Assembly (NCBI GenBank): GCA_020072585.1
Contig: JAIQGL010000043.1
Location: forward strand, 1 to 37,343
DNA from: Terriglobia bacterium
GTDB lineage: Bacteria > Acidobacteriota > Terriglobia > Terriglobales > Acidobacteriaceae
DNA: 37,343 nt
Direction: 5' to 3'
Positions within the stretch are counted from its first letter, which is position 1; the number at the start of each line of letters is the position of its first letter. Below are positions 6,454-14,177 of the stretch, in pieces. Both the position numbers and the translations under genes were made by a program. The notes under the pieces were generated by a model. That model was not told where the DNA came from. It saw nothing but the letters and a program-made list of their open reading frames with translations, and ran no database searches.

Positions 6454-8229
6454 GTGAACAGCCGCACACTTAGCAAAGCCCCGGCCACTCCACTTGGCGC
6501 CAGCCTCGCCGGCGATAGCTGTGAGTTTCGCGTATGGGCCCCGGCAGCAAAAACGGTGACTCTGCGTCTTATCAACGAGCACGGACCGCAGGAGTGGCCC
6601 ATGCAATATGCAAGCGATCATTGCTTCGCATTGCAAGCTTTTGCCCGATCAGGCGACCGGTACTTCTACATCGTCGACCAGAATAAGCCGGTACCCGATC
6701 CGGTTTCGCGACTGTTGCCGGAAGGTGTGCACGGGCCATCAGAAATTGTTGATCCAGAAGAATTTAATTGGAGCGATGCAGACTGGCGTGGCCTGCCTTT
6801 GCGCGAATACGTGATTTACGAACTTCACATCGGCACGTTTACGCCTGAAGGCACTTTCGATGCGGCCGCAGGCAAGCTCACCTATCTCAAAAAACTCGGC
6901 ATCACCGTAATTGAGATTATGCCGGTGGCGGCTTTCCCCGGCATACGCAACTGGGGTTATGACGGCGTCTCTCCTTACGCGGTACAGGCCAGTTATGGCG
7001 GACCTGATGGACTCAAGCGGCTGATCAACGCCGCGCATGAGATCGGCCTGGGCGTGATATTGGATGTGGTCTACAACCATCTTGGCAATGAAGGCAATTA
7101 CCTGCGCCTCTTCGGCCCGTACTTCACCGGCAAGCACCAGACGCCGTGGGGCGAGGCCATTAATTACGATCAGCCGGGCAGCAAAGGTGTTCGGCGTTAT
7201 TTTGTGGAGAACGCGCTCTACTGGATACGCGAATACCACATGGACGGCCTGCGGCTGGATGCGGTCCAGACCATCAAAGACGATTCTGCAAAACACATTT
7301 TGGCGGAGATCGCAGAAGATGTTGGGGCGCTGGCGGCGGAACTTGGCCGCGAAGTTTGCGTGATCGCCGAGACCGATACGAACGATGAGAAGCTGGTGCG
7401 TTCCGCGCAAGCCGGCGGTTTTGGACTGGACGCAATCTGGAGCGACGATTTTCATCATGCCGTCCACGCGTTGTTTACTGGCGAGCGCCAAGGTTACTAC
7501 CAGGATTTCGGCCGGGCAGAGCAGATTGTCCGCGCCTTGCAGGATGGATTTGTCTATCAGGGTGAGCCCTTTCAATTCTGGGGCGGACGTGCACGTGGAA
7601 CCAGCAGCGCCCGTATGCCCGCCGCTACGCATGTGATCTGCATTCAGAACCATGATCAGGTGGGCAATCGCGCGTGCGGGGAGCGGCTGACTAAGCTTGT
7701 CCCGTGTGGCGTCCGGATGCTGGCCGCCGCTCTGTTGCTGCTGGCTCCAGAAACGCCACTGCTCTTCATGGGCGAGGAGTATGACGAGCCAGGTCCGTTT
7801 TTGTTTTTTACCGACTATGGGGATCCTGCGCTGCAAAAAGCGGTGTGCGAAGGCCGCCGGCAGGAATTCAAGGATTTTGATTTTTCCGGCGATTCAGTTC
7901 CAGATCCGCAGGCCCCTGCAACTTTCGTTCGATCAAAGCTGAACTGGAATCTCATCGAAGGCGAAAATTCAATGCTGGATTGGTACACAGCTCTGCTCGC
8001 GCTGCGCAGGAAATACGTCAGGGACTCCGAACGCACCTGCAAGGCCGATCTGGTCGATGGAGTGATTCACATGCAGATCCCCCGCGAAGAGCCCACGTTG
8101 AAAGTGTTCGCGCGCATTCAGGGCTTGTCAGAGCTTACAGAGTTGGGAACTGGTTGGGAGAAAGCAATGACGATGGAAGAAGATGGATTTGCGGTCAGCG
8201 TGTGGGTGGAAGCGTTGGACATGCGGTGA
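6454..8229 (+). CDS. treZ: Malto-oligosyltrehalose trehalohydrolase (GH13)
   Basis: A 591-residue enzyme if started at GTG 6454. Earlier in-frame codons run into maf antisense sequence and are not TreZ-like. An N-terminal CBM48-type domain (FRVWAPAAKTVTLRL) precedes a GH13 barrel with region I DVVYNHLG, nucleophile Asp269 in DGLRLDAV, acid/base Glu306 in VIAETD, and transition-state Asp401 in NHDQVGNR. The family hallmark LHIGTFTPEGTF is present. TreZ cleaves the maltooligosyl-trehalose made by TreY, releasing trehalose, an osmolyte and desiccation protectant. treY and treX are not in the window. No clear Shine-Dalgarno precedes the GTG, so the exact start is uncertain. A copy of the 3' end of this gene appears at 10421-10499. 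Confidence 0.92.
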   Translation: MNSRTLSKAPATPLGASLAGDSCEFRVWAPAAKTVTLRLINEHGPQEWPMQYASDHCFALQAFARSGDRYFYIVDQNKPVPDPVSRLLPEGVHGPSEIVDPEEFNWSDADWRGLPLREYVIYELHIGTFTPEGTFDAAAGKLTYLKKLGITVIEIMPVAAFPGIRNWGYDGVSPYAVQASYGGPDGLKRLINAAHEIGLGVILDVVYNHLGNEGNYLRLFGPYFTGKHQTPWGEAINYDQPGSKGVRRYFVENALYWIREYHMDGLRLDAVQTIKDDSAKHILAEIAEDVGALAAELGREVCVIAETDTNDEKLVRSAQAGGFGLDAIWSDDFHHAVHALFTGERQGYYQDFGRAEQIVRALQDGFVYQGEPFQFWGGRARGTSSARMPAATHVICIQNHDQVGNRACGERLTKLVPCGVRMLAAALLLLAPETPLLFMGEEYDEPGPFLFFTDYGDPALQKAVCEGRRQEFKDFDFSGDSVPDPQAPATFVRSKLNWNLIEGENSMLDWYTALLALRRKYVRDSERTCKADLVDGVIHMQIPREEPTLKVFARIQGLSELTELGTGWEKAMTMEEDGFAVSVWVEALDMR

Positions 8230-8274
8230 TTTGTTCATAAATCCTGACACCGCAGACTTGCAGCAGATCAACTC

Positions 8275-8337
8275 AGCCGCGAAGAACGCGAATCGTAGCC
8301 AATAACTTATTCGTGTTTATTCGCGAAATTCGCGGCT
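8275..8337. repeat. Imperfect 19-nt inverted repeat between treZ and the propeller gene
   Basis: Arms 8275-8293 and 8319-8337 pair with only three central mismatches across a 25-nt loop. The wording (CCGCGAA, CGCGAAT, ATTCGCG) and the following CTCTGCGTACTCTGTGCTTCAGTG resemble dispersed intergenic repeats I recall from environmental genomes. It lies between two convergent genes and could also act as a bidirectional terminator. Confidence 0.5.
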
Positions 8338-8416
8338 CCGTGTTCTGTTTTTACCAGGTTCTCTGCGTACTCTGTGCTTCAGTGCTGCTCAATTGCTGCG
8401 GTTTTGCACGCATTCG

Positions 8417-10015
8417 CTATTTCAAACCAAAGACCACGAGCTTGGTCTTGGTGTCGATGTAGACTTTTCCGTTGACAACTGTCGGCACTGCAAATTTGGC
8501 GGCCTGCCCGATGGAAGGACTTCTGTAGAGTTCGCGGGAGACGTCCATCGCATCGAAGGCGTGCAGGGATGACGTCACGCTGAAGTCCACGGCCCAGACA
8601 ATACCGTTGGTCGCGCCGTTTGAAGATACCACCGCTTGTCCTCCGGGAAAAGCAAAGACAAAATTGCCCTTTGACGTAGGCGTCGTTGATAGTTTCCCGC
8701 TGGCCGCATCCAGGGAGAACGACTTGATCACATCATTGTTGCCGATGAAGTAAACCTTCTGCTGAAAAAAAGCCGCGGTGGTAAAGCAGTGCTCGTCGGC
8801 GTCTGGCCCACTCGTTCCGCCGAGTTGGTTATTCAGGGTCTGAATAATCTGGCTGTCACTAGTAGTGCCTTTGTGCCCCATGCTGTCACGGTTTACTACA
8901 TAAATGGGATCAGCCTTGCCGCAAACGATGATTTCATGCGGAAAAGCCCCGGACTGGTCGGGCACCAGCAGTGCGCCGCTGCTGCCAAAGTCAAGTTGGT
9001 CAAGCACAACCTCATTGAACGGAGTGAAATAATCCACCACGTGGAGCGTGGCATCAAGCTTCACCAGGCTCATGCCAAAATCTGTGGTGCCATTCCATGT
9101 CCCATTGCCGGTGGTAACGTAGATGTTTCCATTCTCATCGGCGGAGGGGCCTGCGCCTGACATCCATATGCCGCCTTCGCTGCCCGCCGCGGTTGCATTC
9201 CAGCTTGCGACCTTGGCCAGCGAAGCAGCGTTATAAGCAAAGACCCAGCCGTTGTAAGGCAAAATATCTCCGTAAGAGGCAAAAGCAACGTAAACATTGC
9301 CGTTTGCCAGCAACAAGGCCGAACGCTCAAACTCCTGTTTGGCTTGAAAATTGACGTCGCTAACCACAACCGGACTTCCGGCCTTGTCTGCGCCTGACAC
9401 AATGTCCAGGGCGTGCAATTTGTTTGCGTAGACGCCATTTTCAATAGTCTGGGCAAGCACGTACAGGGTTCCGCTGGCGGCGTCAATCACGGGAGTGCTG
9501 GTGATGCCAACTTCAGGTTGAACGGGAATGAGGTTATTGCCCGCCGTTGGTATAGTTGTTATTCCCGGGCCAAGAAAGCTCCTGTGCCATAGAGGCGGGC
9601 CCGCACTGTCGGCGTCAAAAGCGTAAACGCTGTCGTGCTCTGTGGCTACAAAGACAACGTTGTGCTTTGCGCCTCCGATGGTTAGGCCGGCAACATATAA
9701 AGGCTGCGCGTAGGCCCAGCCGTCCACAGGATCGGAGAATTTCAGCTCGAACTGCGCCGCGTTCACGTTTGCCGGGGTCAAAATTGTCTCATTTGGCTGC
9801 AGCCCGGTGAGCGCGTTGTTGTTCTTCCAGGTCAGGTAACCGGTCACCGCAGAGGGTGACGGCGAGGGCGACGGTGATGGCGAGGGCGACGGTGACGGCG
9901 AGGCAGTGCTCCCGCTGCTACGAATGCCAGCGCATCCTGCAATAATCCAACTGACCGAGGCAATCAGGCAAAGAAGAACAACCAGCCTGGCGTGATTTGA
10001 CTTTCCATTCGACAT
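8417..10015 (-). CDS. PQQ-type beta-propeller lipoprotein
   Basis: A 532-residue protein. ATG 10015 is supported by GGAGG 8 nt upstream; upstream in-frame codons lack one. Residues 10-32 form a signal sequence ending in a lipobox IIAGC-AG, so it is probably lipidated and anchored in the envelope. A (Ser-Pro)8 linker follows, encoded by eight GGYGAS hexamers (9855-9902). The mature part consists of repeated propeller blades with AFDADSAGPPLWHRSF, STPVIDAASGTLYVLAQT, LHALDIVSG, ANGNVYVAFASYGD, GNIYVTTGNG and VVNGKVYIDTKTKLVVFGL: the Trp-docking-like GTLYV/GxVY pattern of PQQ-dehydrogenase-like propellers. No PQQ ligands or active-site motif can be assigned, so it is more likely a scaffold or binding protein than an alcohol dehydrogenase. 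Confidence 0.82.
   Translation of the reverse strand: MSNGKSNHARLVVLLCLIASVSWIIAGCAGIRSSGSTASPSPSPSPSPSPSPSPSAVTGYLTWKNNNALTGLQPNETILTPANVNAAQFELKFSDPVDGWAYAQPLYVAGLTIGGAKHNVVFVATEHDSVYAFDADSAGPPLWHRSFLGPGITTIPTAGNNLIPVQPEVGITSTPVIDAASGTLYVLAQTIENGVYANKLHALDIVSGADKAGSPVVVSDVNFQAKQEFERSALLLANGNVYVAFASYGDILPYNGWVFAYNAASLAKVASWNATAAGSEGGIWMSGAGPSADENGNIYVTTGNGTWNGTTDFGMSLVKLDATLHVVDYFTPFNEVVLDQLDFGSSGALLVPDQSGAFPHEIIVCGKADPIYVVNRDSMGHKGTTSDSQIIQTLNNQLGGTSGPDADEHCFTTAAFFQQKVYFIGNNDVIKSFSLDAASGKLSTTPTSKGNFVFAFPGGQAVVSSNGATNGIVWAVDFSVTSSLHAFDAMDVSRELYRSPSIGQAAKFAVPTVVNGKVYIDTKTKLVVFGLK
9855..9902. repeat. Eight GGYGAS hexamers encoding a Ser-Pro linker
   Basis: Eight consecutive 6-bp units (GGTGAC, GGCGAG, GGCGAC, GGTGAT and so on) lie in frame inside the propeller gene and encode eight Ser-Pro pairs after the lipidated cysteine. 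Changes in copy number would keep the frame and alter only linker length. Confidence 0.85.
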
Positions 10016-10603
10016 AACAAGGACCTCCAAAACCGGCAAGCACCCTGTTGCTATCTTCAGAGTTCCCGCTGGCATATTTGGTTGCCTCGCCATGGTGGGT
10101 CGAGTGCGTTGAGGAACAGATGTTTGTTTTGGCGGCAGGAAGAAACCCGATATCTTGCTCACAAAACAAGAGAGTTACCTGCGCATCTGACCTGACCTTG
10201 CCGGAACTTTTTCACCAAAAATTAGTAAAAAATAATTAGACTCTTACCTCGGGTCGCAAAGGCCCCAGGCCAGCGCACGCAGGGAGTGGCTCCCGCCGAG
10301 AAGAACGTGCACAAAGAGGTTTAACTGTAATCCGACAAAGCCGGCTTGCCAGGAGCAATTCTTAGATGGGGGCTGGCCGAACTCTCGCAGGTGGGAGCCC
10401 GCTGAAAGAAATGTTTGCCAATGAATGAAGAACGGCTATGCGGTGAGCGTGTGCATGGAAGCGTCGATGCGCGGTGAAGTGAAATCCCGACACCGCAGGT
10501 GGAGGGATCCTTACAACAGCGAAAACCTCCAGGCTATTTGTGCCTACTTCAGATTCTTCGTAGCTATAGGGCTCCCTCGCTGCGCTCGGGATTGCAGAGA
10601 AAC
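10016..10603. other. Gap with treZ-tail copy and repeat-like DNA
   Basis: A 588-nt stretch. It contains the 5' leader of the propeller gene, a segment similar to the treZ 3' end (10421-10499), and near its end GGCTCCCTCGCTGCGCTCGG (10570-10589), a wording common in dispersed repeats of acidobacterial intergenic DNA. A 60-codon plus-strand frame at 10425-10607 is the treZ-like fragment read onward, not a convincing gene. Confidence 0.4.
10421..10499 (+). pseudogene. Copy of the treZ 3' end
   Basis: By eye alignment, 10421-10499 matches 8177-8257, which covers the last codons of treZ and about 30 nt beyond. Shared blocks include GCGGT-AGCGTGTG, TGGAAGCGT, ATGC-GGTGA and GACACCGCAG. One reading gives NGYAVSVCMEASMRG against DGFAVSVWVEALDMR in TreZ. 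Similarity fades upstream, so this is a short fragment, either from a lost second treZ-like gene or from a mobile segment that picked up this tail. Confidence 0.55.
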
Positions 10604-12022
10604 CTAACGCGTTCCCACTTGCCCTTTCACCGAATCAATCAGCTTCTTTGAATCCCATCCCACGCCATCTTTCAATACCAGCTCCACATTCTCAATGTCC
10701 GCGATCTTTGCCGACGGATCGCCCTTTACCAGCATGATGTCCGCCTGCTTTCCCGGAACCAGCGAGCCGATATGGTCCGCTTCGCCCAGAAACTGCGCTC
10801 CGTTCAGTGTCTGGACCTTAATGGCTTCCAGCGGCGTAAAGCCGGCCTCCACCAGAAGTTCAACCTCACGCAGGTCGCCGAAGCCGGCGATGATTCCCCC
10901 GATGCCGGTGGGATCAAGGCCCGCCAGCAGCGTTCCGCCGGCCTTAACATAGGCGCGCTCAAACTCCATCTCTTTCTGGAACATCACCGGCCATGGGCTC
11001 TGCTGGTTCTGTGCGATCCGCGCCCGGTTGGCCTGATACGCCTTGCGCGCGTCGTCAGTGAGCAGATCGAGCACTTTCTGCGGAACTTCCGGCCGCGACG
11101 CAACGAACTGCTCAAACACCGGCAGCGTGGAGGTCAGTGCTACATGTTTGTCTACGAGCATTTTGATGGTCGTCTGAATTTGCTCACCTGCAACATCGAG
11201 TTTGGCCGCGGCCGCAACGGCCTGCGTAGGATTCGGGCATACATCGGGCTTTTTGTCGGGATGAAATTCCGTATCAACTGTCAGACCATGCTCCAGATCA
11301 TCAATGCCGAGTTCAGCCGCCTCACGGAAGCCGATAGAGCACAGGTGCCCCGTGACTTTGATTCCATGCTTGTGCGCGGTGTCGATTACGGCCTTCAGTT
11401 CTGCCCGGGTAATGAAGTTATAAACCTTGAAGGAGCGCGCACCTTCCGCTACCCAATAGTCCACCGTCCGGCTTGCGTCTTCCGGACCAGTAAGCTGGTG
11501 CAACTGCAACAGAGGAATTCCCTCACCTTCCATATAAGGGCCGGTCGCGTTGATCTTGGGCCCGGGAATTTTGCCCGACTCAACCGCTTTCTTGATTTCC
11601 AAGTCTGTGTAAGGCTCCATGCTGCCAGTGGTGCGGATGGTGGTCACGCCCAGCGCAAGGTAGAGCCGCGGAAAGCTGAAAGTCATGTCGTGATACAAGC
11701 CGCCGCCGGCAGGATAAAAAAGATGGTCATGCATCCCAACCAGTCCAGGGAGCGCCGAGTAGCCCGTAAAGTCCATGCGGTTCGCGTCCGCCGGAACCGG
11801 GACCGCGCCTGCATTACCGATGGCGGTAATCTTTCCGCCAGACACGATGATCGTCTGGTCAGCTTTTGCCGGAGCGCCAGTGCCATCGATTACGCGCACG
11901 TGCTCCAGAGCAATCACTGGAGACTGGACGCGGATGAAATCTTTGGCGGTTGGTGCAGTCTGTGGTTGAGCAAAGGACGTGGTGCAGCAAGCCACAGCTA
12001 GAGCGACAAGTAACCAGCGCAT
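10604..12022 (-). CDS. Exported amidohydrolase-family metal-dependent hydrolase
   Basis: A 472-residue protein. ATG 12022 has GGAGG about 8 nt upstream. Residues 1-18 are a Sec signal (MRWLLVALAVACCTTSFAQ). The N-terminal small beta domain carries VIDGTGAPAKADQTIIVSGG; the barrel begins with ALPGLVGMHDHLF, the H-x-H metal pair. Further ligands are likely Lys in FKVYNF, His in VTGHLCS and DLEHGL, and Asp in LAGLDPTGIGG. The C-terminus closes with the family stretch GSLVPGKQADIMLVKGDP. The order fits imidazolonepropionase/prolidase-like amidohydrolases (COG1228 type), which hydrolyse cyclic amides or dipeptides. The substrate is unknown. The signal peptide puts it in the periplasm, suggesting a scavenging role. 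The HDH spacing is the usual H-x-H with Asp in the middle. Confidence 0.88.
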   Translation of the reverse strand: MRWLLVALAVACCTTSFAQPQTAPTAKDFIRVQSPVIALEHVRVIDGTGAPAKADQTIIVSGGKITAIGNAGAVPVPADANRMDFTGYSALPGLVGMHDHLFYPAGGGLYHDMTFSFPRLYLALGVTTIRTTGSMEPYTDLEIKKAVESGKIPGPKINATGPYMEGEGIPLLQLHQLTGPEDASRTVDYWVAEGARSFKVYNFITRAELKAVIDTAHKHGIKVTGHLCSIGFREAAELGIDDLEHGLTVDTEFHPDKKPDVCPNPTQAVAAAAKLDVAGEQIQTTIKMLVDKHVALTSTLPVFEQFVASRPEVPQKVLDLLTDDARKAYQANRARIAQNQQSPWPVMFQKEMEFERAYVKAGGTLLAGLDPTGIGGIIAGFGDLREVELLVEAGFTPLEAIKVQTLNGAQFLGEADHIGSLVPGKQADIMLVKGDPSAKIADIENVELVLKDGVGWDSKKLIDSVKGQVGTR

Positions 12023-12127
12023 AGAAAGAACCTCCAATGATTCAGGAACCATGCAGCATAATTGCTGACTTTAACTTCACGCAAGGGGCGTTATTATCTC
12101 TGCTAGTGTGTATCAGGAACATTTGAG

Positions 12128-12319
12128 ATGAGGTCAGTGGCAGTAATCACCATAAGACTCGATGTCCGGCTCGTTGATGAAGCTGCAAAAGTCCTCGGCG
12201 CCAAGTCCCGGACGGAGGCAGTGCATATGGCGCTCCGGGAGATTGTTTCGCTCCGAAGCTTCAAGCAGCTGATGAAAAAGCATGCTAGCAAGCTCAAATT
12301 CGCCGGGCATGATCGATAA
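12128..12319 (+). CDS. VapB-type antitoxin without a visible toxin
   Basis: A 63-residue protein, MRSVAVITIRLDVRLVDEA. It has the VapB arrangement: an N-terminal beta strand plus helix-helix DNA-binding part (ITIRLD, VDEAAKVLGAKSRTEAVHMALREIV) followed by a C-terminal toxin-binding tail ending SKLKFAGHDR. In a typical module vapC follows and overlaps the stop. Here an ATG at 12309 overlaps the stop in the usual way and opens MIDNVLYHSFLW, but the continuation has none of the PIN-domain acidic residues. The gene is therefore either an orphan antitoxin or the remnant of a decayed vapBC pair. An alternative is a stand-alone ribbon-helix-helix regulator. Confidence 0.7.
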   Translation: MRSVAVITIRLDVRLVDEAAKVLGAKSRTEAVHMALREIVSLRSFKQLMKKHASKLKFAGHDR

Positions 12320-12697
12320 CGTCCTTTATCATTCATTCCTCTGGGAAAACGAGCATGCGGCGGATCATGAGCGAAGTTGTCCGAAATGGCGACTCTTGTC
12401 CAATTGGAGCAAAGGCTTTTTTGGTAGACACAAGCCGACTTATCGGTACAAACCGGTGTCGGTGAGCGCATTGGCGATTTACCACTCGCCGCGAAAGTCG
12501 CTCGAAAATCAACTGCAAAGATCACTTGCCCGACAAGTCGGTGGCGCATCGAGAACAGGCTCCAGAGGCAATCCGCATTCTTCCGGCACCTGATGCCGGC
12601 GCCGCAACCTTGGCGGCTCGCGCTCCTGCGCAGGTTGCGGTGCGCACTTTCATCGTCAGGTGAATGAGGCAGGGTTCAGGAATCGCGAAATTCACAC
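12320..12697. other. Gap downstream of the orphan antitoxin
   Basis: A 378-nt stretch without a supportable gene. A short frame from ATG 12369 contains FLVDTSRLIG, faintly like the start of a PIN-domain VapC (VDTSxLI), but it stops within 33 codons. This is compatible with a degraded toxin but far from proof. Downstream, an Ala-rich frame (about 12540-12660) is open and unrecognised. Confidence 0.3.
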
Positions 12698-12735
12698 TTG
12701 ACATTGACAGACAATCCACTACCATATGGTTGTGG
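12698..12735 (+). promoter_or_regulatory. Promoter and palindromic operator over the arsR-type start codon
   Basis: TTGACA (12698-12703, repeated at 12704-12709) lies 16 bp before TACCAT (12720-12725). Overlapping the latter is a 20-bp palindrome (12716-12735, core ACCATATGGT) with 9 of 10 pairs matched. Its centre is exactly at the ATG (12726). This is well placed for autorepression by the encoded winged-helix regulator. Confidence 0.6.
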
Positions 12736-13079
12736 ATAAATTGGGTACAACATTTGCTGCTTTGTCCGATCCAACCCGCCGGGCGATGATCGAACGACTC
12801 TCCCATGGGCCTGCCTCTGTGCATGGATTGACGAAACCGTTTGCACTCTCGCAGCAGATGATTTCAAAACATATTGCCTACCTGGTGCGGGCGCGGATTG
12901 TGATCAAGACGAAGCGTGGACGAGAGAGTATCTGCACGCTTAGGCCAGAGGCTATAAAGACAGTCAGCGACTGGGCGATTAGCTATCGCCGATTCTGGGA
13001 AGAGAGTTTCGACAAGCTGGATGTGGTTGTGAATCAAATGAAAAAAGCGGAGGTCAGAGATGACAAAAAACACGGTTAA
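12726..13079 (+). CDS. ArsR/SmtB-family winged-helix transcriptional regulator
   Basis: A 117-residue protein. The winged helix spans about residues 6-85: FAALSDPTRRAMIERLSHG (helices 1-2, the classic ALSDPTRR motif), SVHGLTKPFALSQQMISKHI (recognition helix), then the beta wing ARIVIKTKRGRESICTLRPEA. The C-terminal helix (ISYRRFWEESFDKLDVVV) is typical of the ArsR subgroup paired with AHSA1/SRPBCC proteins. No Cys metal site is visible, so metal sensing is unlikely. The gene overlaps the next by 20 nt, a translational-coupling arrangement. A palindrome centred on its own ATG suggests autorepression, possibly relieved by a ligand carried by the partner protein (inference). No Shine-Dalgarno is visible before the ATG, compatible with a leaderless or very short leader. 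Confidence 0.9.
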   Translation: MVVDKLGTTFAALSDPTRRAMIERLSHGPASVHGLTKPFALSQQMISKHIAYLVRARIVIKTKRGRESICTLRPEAIKTVSDWAISYRRFWEESFDKLDVVVNQMKKAEVRDDKKHG

Positions 13080-13569
13080 CGAGACAGAGCGGATGGTTGT
13101 CACCAGAGTTTTTGATGCCCCGCGCGAATTGGTTTGGAAGGCGTGGACAGACCCGAAGTATGTGATGCAGTGGTGGGGGCCGAAGGGCTTTACCCCGCCC
13201 GTTTGCCAGATGGATTTTCGCGTTGGGGGGAAATTTCTCTGCTGCATGAAAGCACCGGATGGGCAGGAGTTCTGGAATGCGGTTGAATACCACGAGATTG
13301 TTCCGTACGAGAAGATCGTTTCCTTGATGTACTTTTCCGACTCGAAGGGAAACAAGATTGATCCTGCGCAGCTAGGAATAGAACATGAGGCCATAGAGGG
13401 TGCGTACGACGTGACCATCTTTGAGGATCTAGGAAACGGCCAGACGAAACTCACCTTCATTGGAAATGAACCCATGGAGAGCGCGAAAAATAGCGGTCAA
13501 TTAGAGGGCTGGAACCAGATACTCGATAAACTTGCTGCAGTTGTTGCGGCGCTAGCGCAGGCGAAATAA
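13060..13569 (+). CDS. AHSA1/SRPBCC-domain protein
   Basis: A 169-residue protein, MTKNTVNETERMVVTRVFDA. It shows the helix-grip hallmarks of the AHSA1 (Aha1-C-like) branch: FDAPRELVWKAWTDPKYVMQWWGPKGF near the N-terminus, strands FRVGGKFLCCMKAPDG, a long loop with YFSDSKGN, TIFEDLGNGQTKLTF, and a final helix GWNQILDKLAAVVAAL. SRPBCC proteins form a deep hydrophobic cavity for lipids, sterols or polyketide-like ligands; AHSA1 members paired with ArsR regulators are widespread and mostly uncharacterised. It overlaps the arsR-type gene by 20 nt, and its own start lies within the end of that gene, so the two are co-translated. It is probably a ligand-binding partner, not an enzyme. Confidence 0.9.
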   Translation: MTKNTVNETERMVVTRVFDAPRELVWKAWTDPKYVMQWWGPKGFTPPVCQMDFRVGGKFLCCMKAPDGQEFWNAVEYHEIVPYEKIVSLMYFSDSKGNKIDPAQLGIEHEAIEGAYDVTIFEDLGNGQTKLTFIGNEPMESAKNSGQLEGWNQILDKLAAVVAALAQAK

Positions 13570-13613
13570 GAAGCTGAAGCTTTGATTCGCAAAACTCAAT
13601 CGTGGAGAAAGAT

Positions 13614-14177
13614 ATGAAAAGAATACCGTTTCTCGCTATCGTCCTGCTGGCATTCGCATTTCCCGCCCATGCCCAGGACGCGATGAAGAAAGATGAAGCC
13701 GTCAAACCTGCCGATCCGGAATTAAAAGTCGTGCTCGATTCCTGGAATGAGATTGGCCGCAAGCTGACGGCGATGGCCGAAGACTTTCCCGAGGACAAAT
13801 ATGACTTCAAGCCGACACCCGCGCAGCGGAGCTTCGCCGAGCAGTTGCTGCACGCGGCGGGTTCATGCTACTACTTTACCAATCCCGTCATGGGAAAGAA
13901 GCCTCCGGCAGCAGAAGATCCCAAGCGCGACCAATACAAGTCCAAGGCCGATATCGTTGCATTCGTCAAGAAAGCCTTCGCTGATGGCGCAGCCGCCATC
14001 CAGTCGAAAGGCGAAAAAGGCCTTACGACGGAGGTTGTTTATTTCGATCACCAGAAAGCGCGCGTTCTCGACATTGCAAACGGCCTCATCGAACATAGCG
14101 GTGAGCACTACGGCCAGCTCGTTGTGTACTACCGCCTCGCAGGTCTTGTGCCGCCGGAGTCGCGGCCCAAGAAGTAA
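13614..14177 (+). CDS. Exported DinB-superfamily protein
   Basis: A 187-residue protein from ATG 13614, supported by GGAGAAAG just upstream; an in-frame GTG at 13602 is less likely. Residues 1-20 are a Sec signal ending AHAQ. The mature part is a four-helix bundle of the DinB/YfiT type: LDSWNEIGRKLTAMAEDFPEDKYDFKP, LLHAAGSCYYF with one candidate His ligand, and IEHSGEHYGQLVVYYRLAGLVPP with two more, matching the His triad of this superfamily (metal-dependent thiol-S-transferase-like fold). Function unknown; export is unusual for the superfamily in general but seems common in Acidobacteria. It follows the AHSA1 gene by 44 nt and is probably co-transcribed. Confidence 0.85.
   Translation: MKRIPFLAIVLLAFAFPAHAQDAMKKDEAVKPADPELKVVLDSWNEIGRKLTAMAEDFPEDKYDFKPTPAQRSFAEQLLHAAGSCYYFTNPVMGKKPPAAEDPKRDQYKSKADIVAFVKKAFADGAAAIQSKGEKGLTTEVVYFDHQKARVLDIANGLIEHSGEHYGQLVVYYRLAGLVPPESRPKK

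Noticed and set aside
10772-12001. A 409-codon plus-strand frame
   Set aside because: It is antisense to the amidohydrolase, whose protein motifs and ribosome-binding site are clear.
12309-12593. A vapC toxin overlapping vapB
   Set aside because: The frame overlapping the vapB stop lacks PIN-domain acidic residues; only a faint VapC-like piece exists nearby on another frame.
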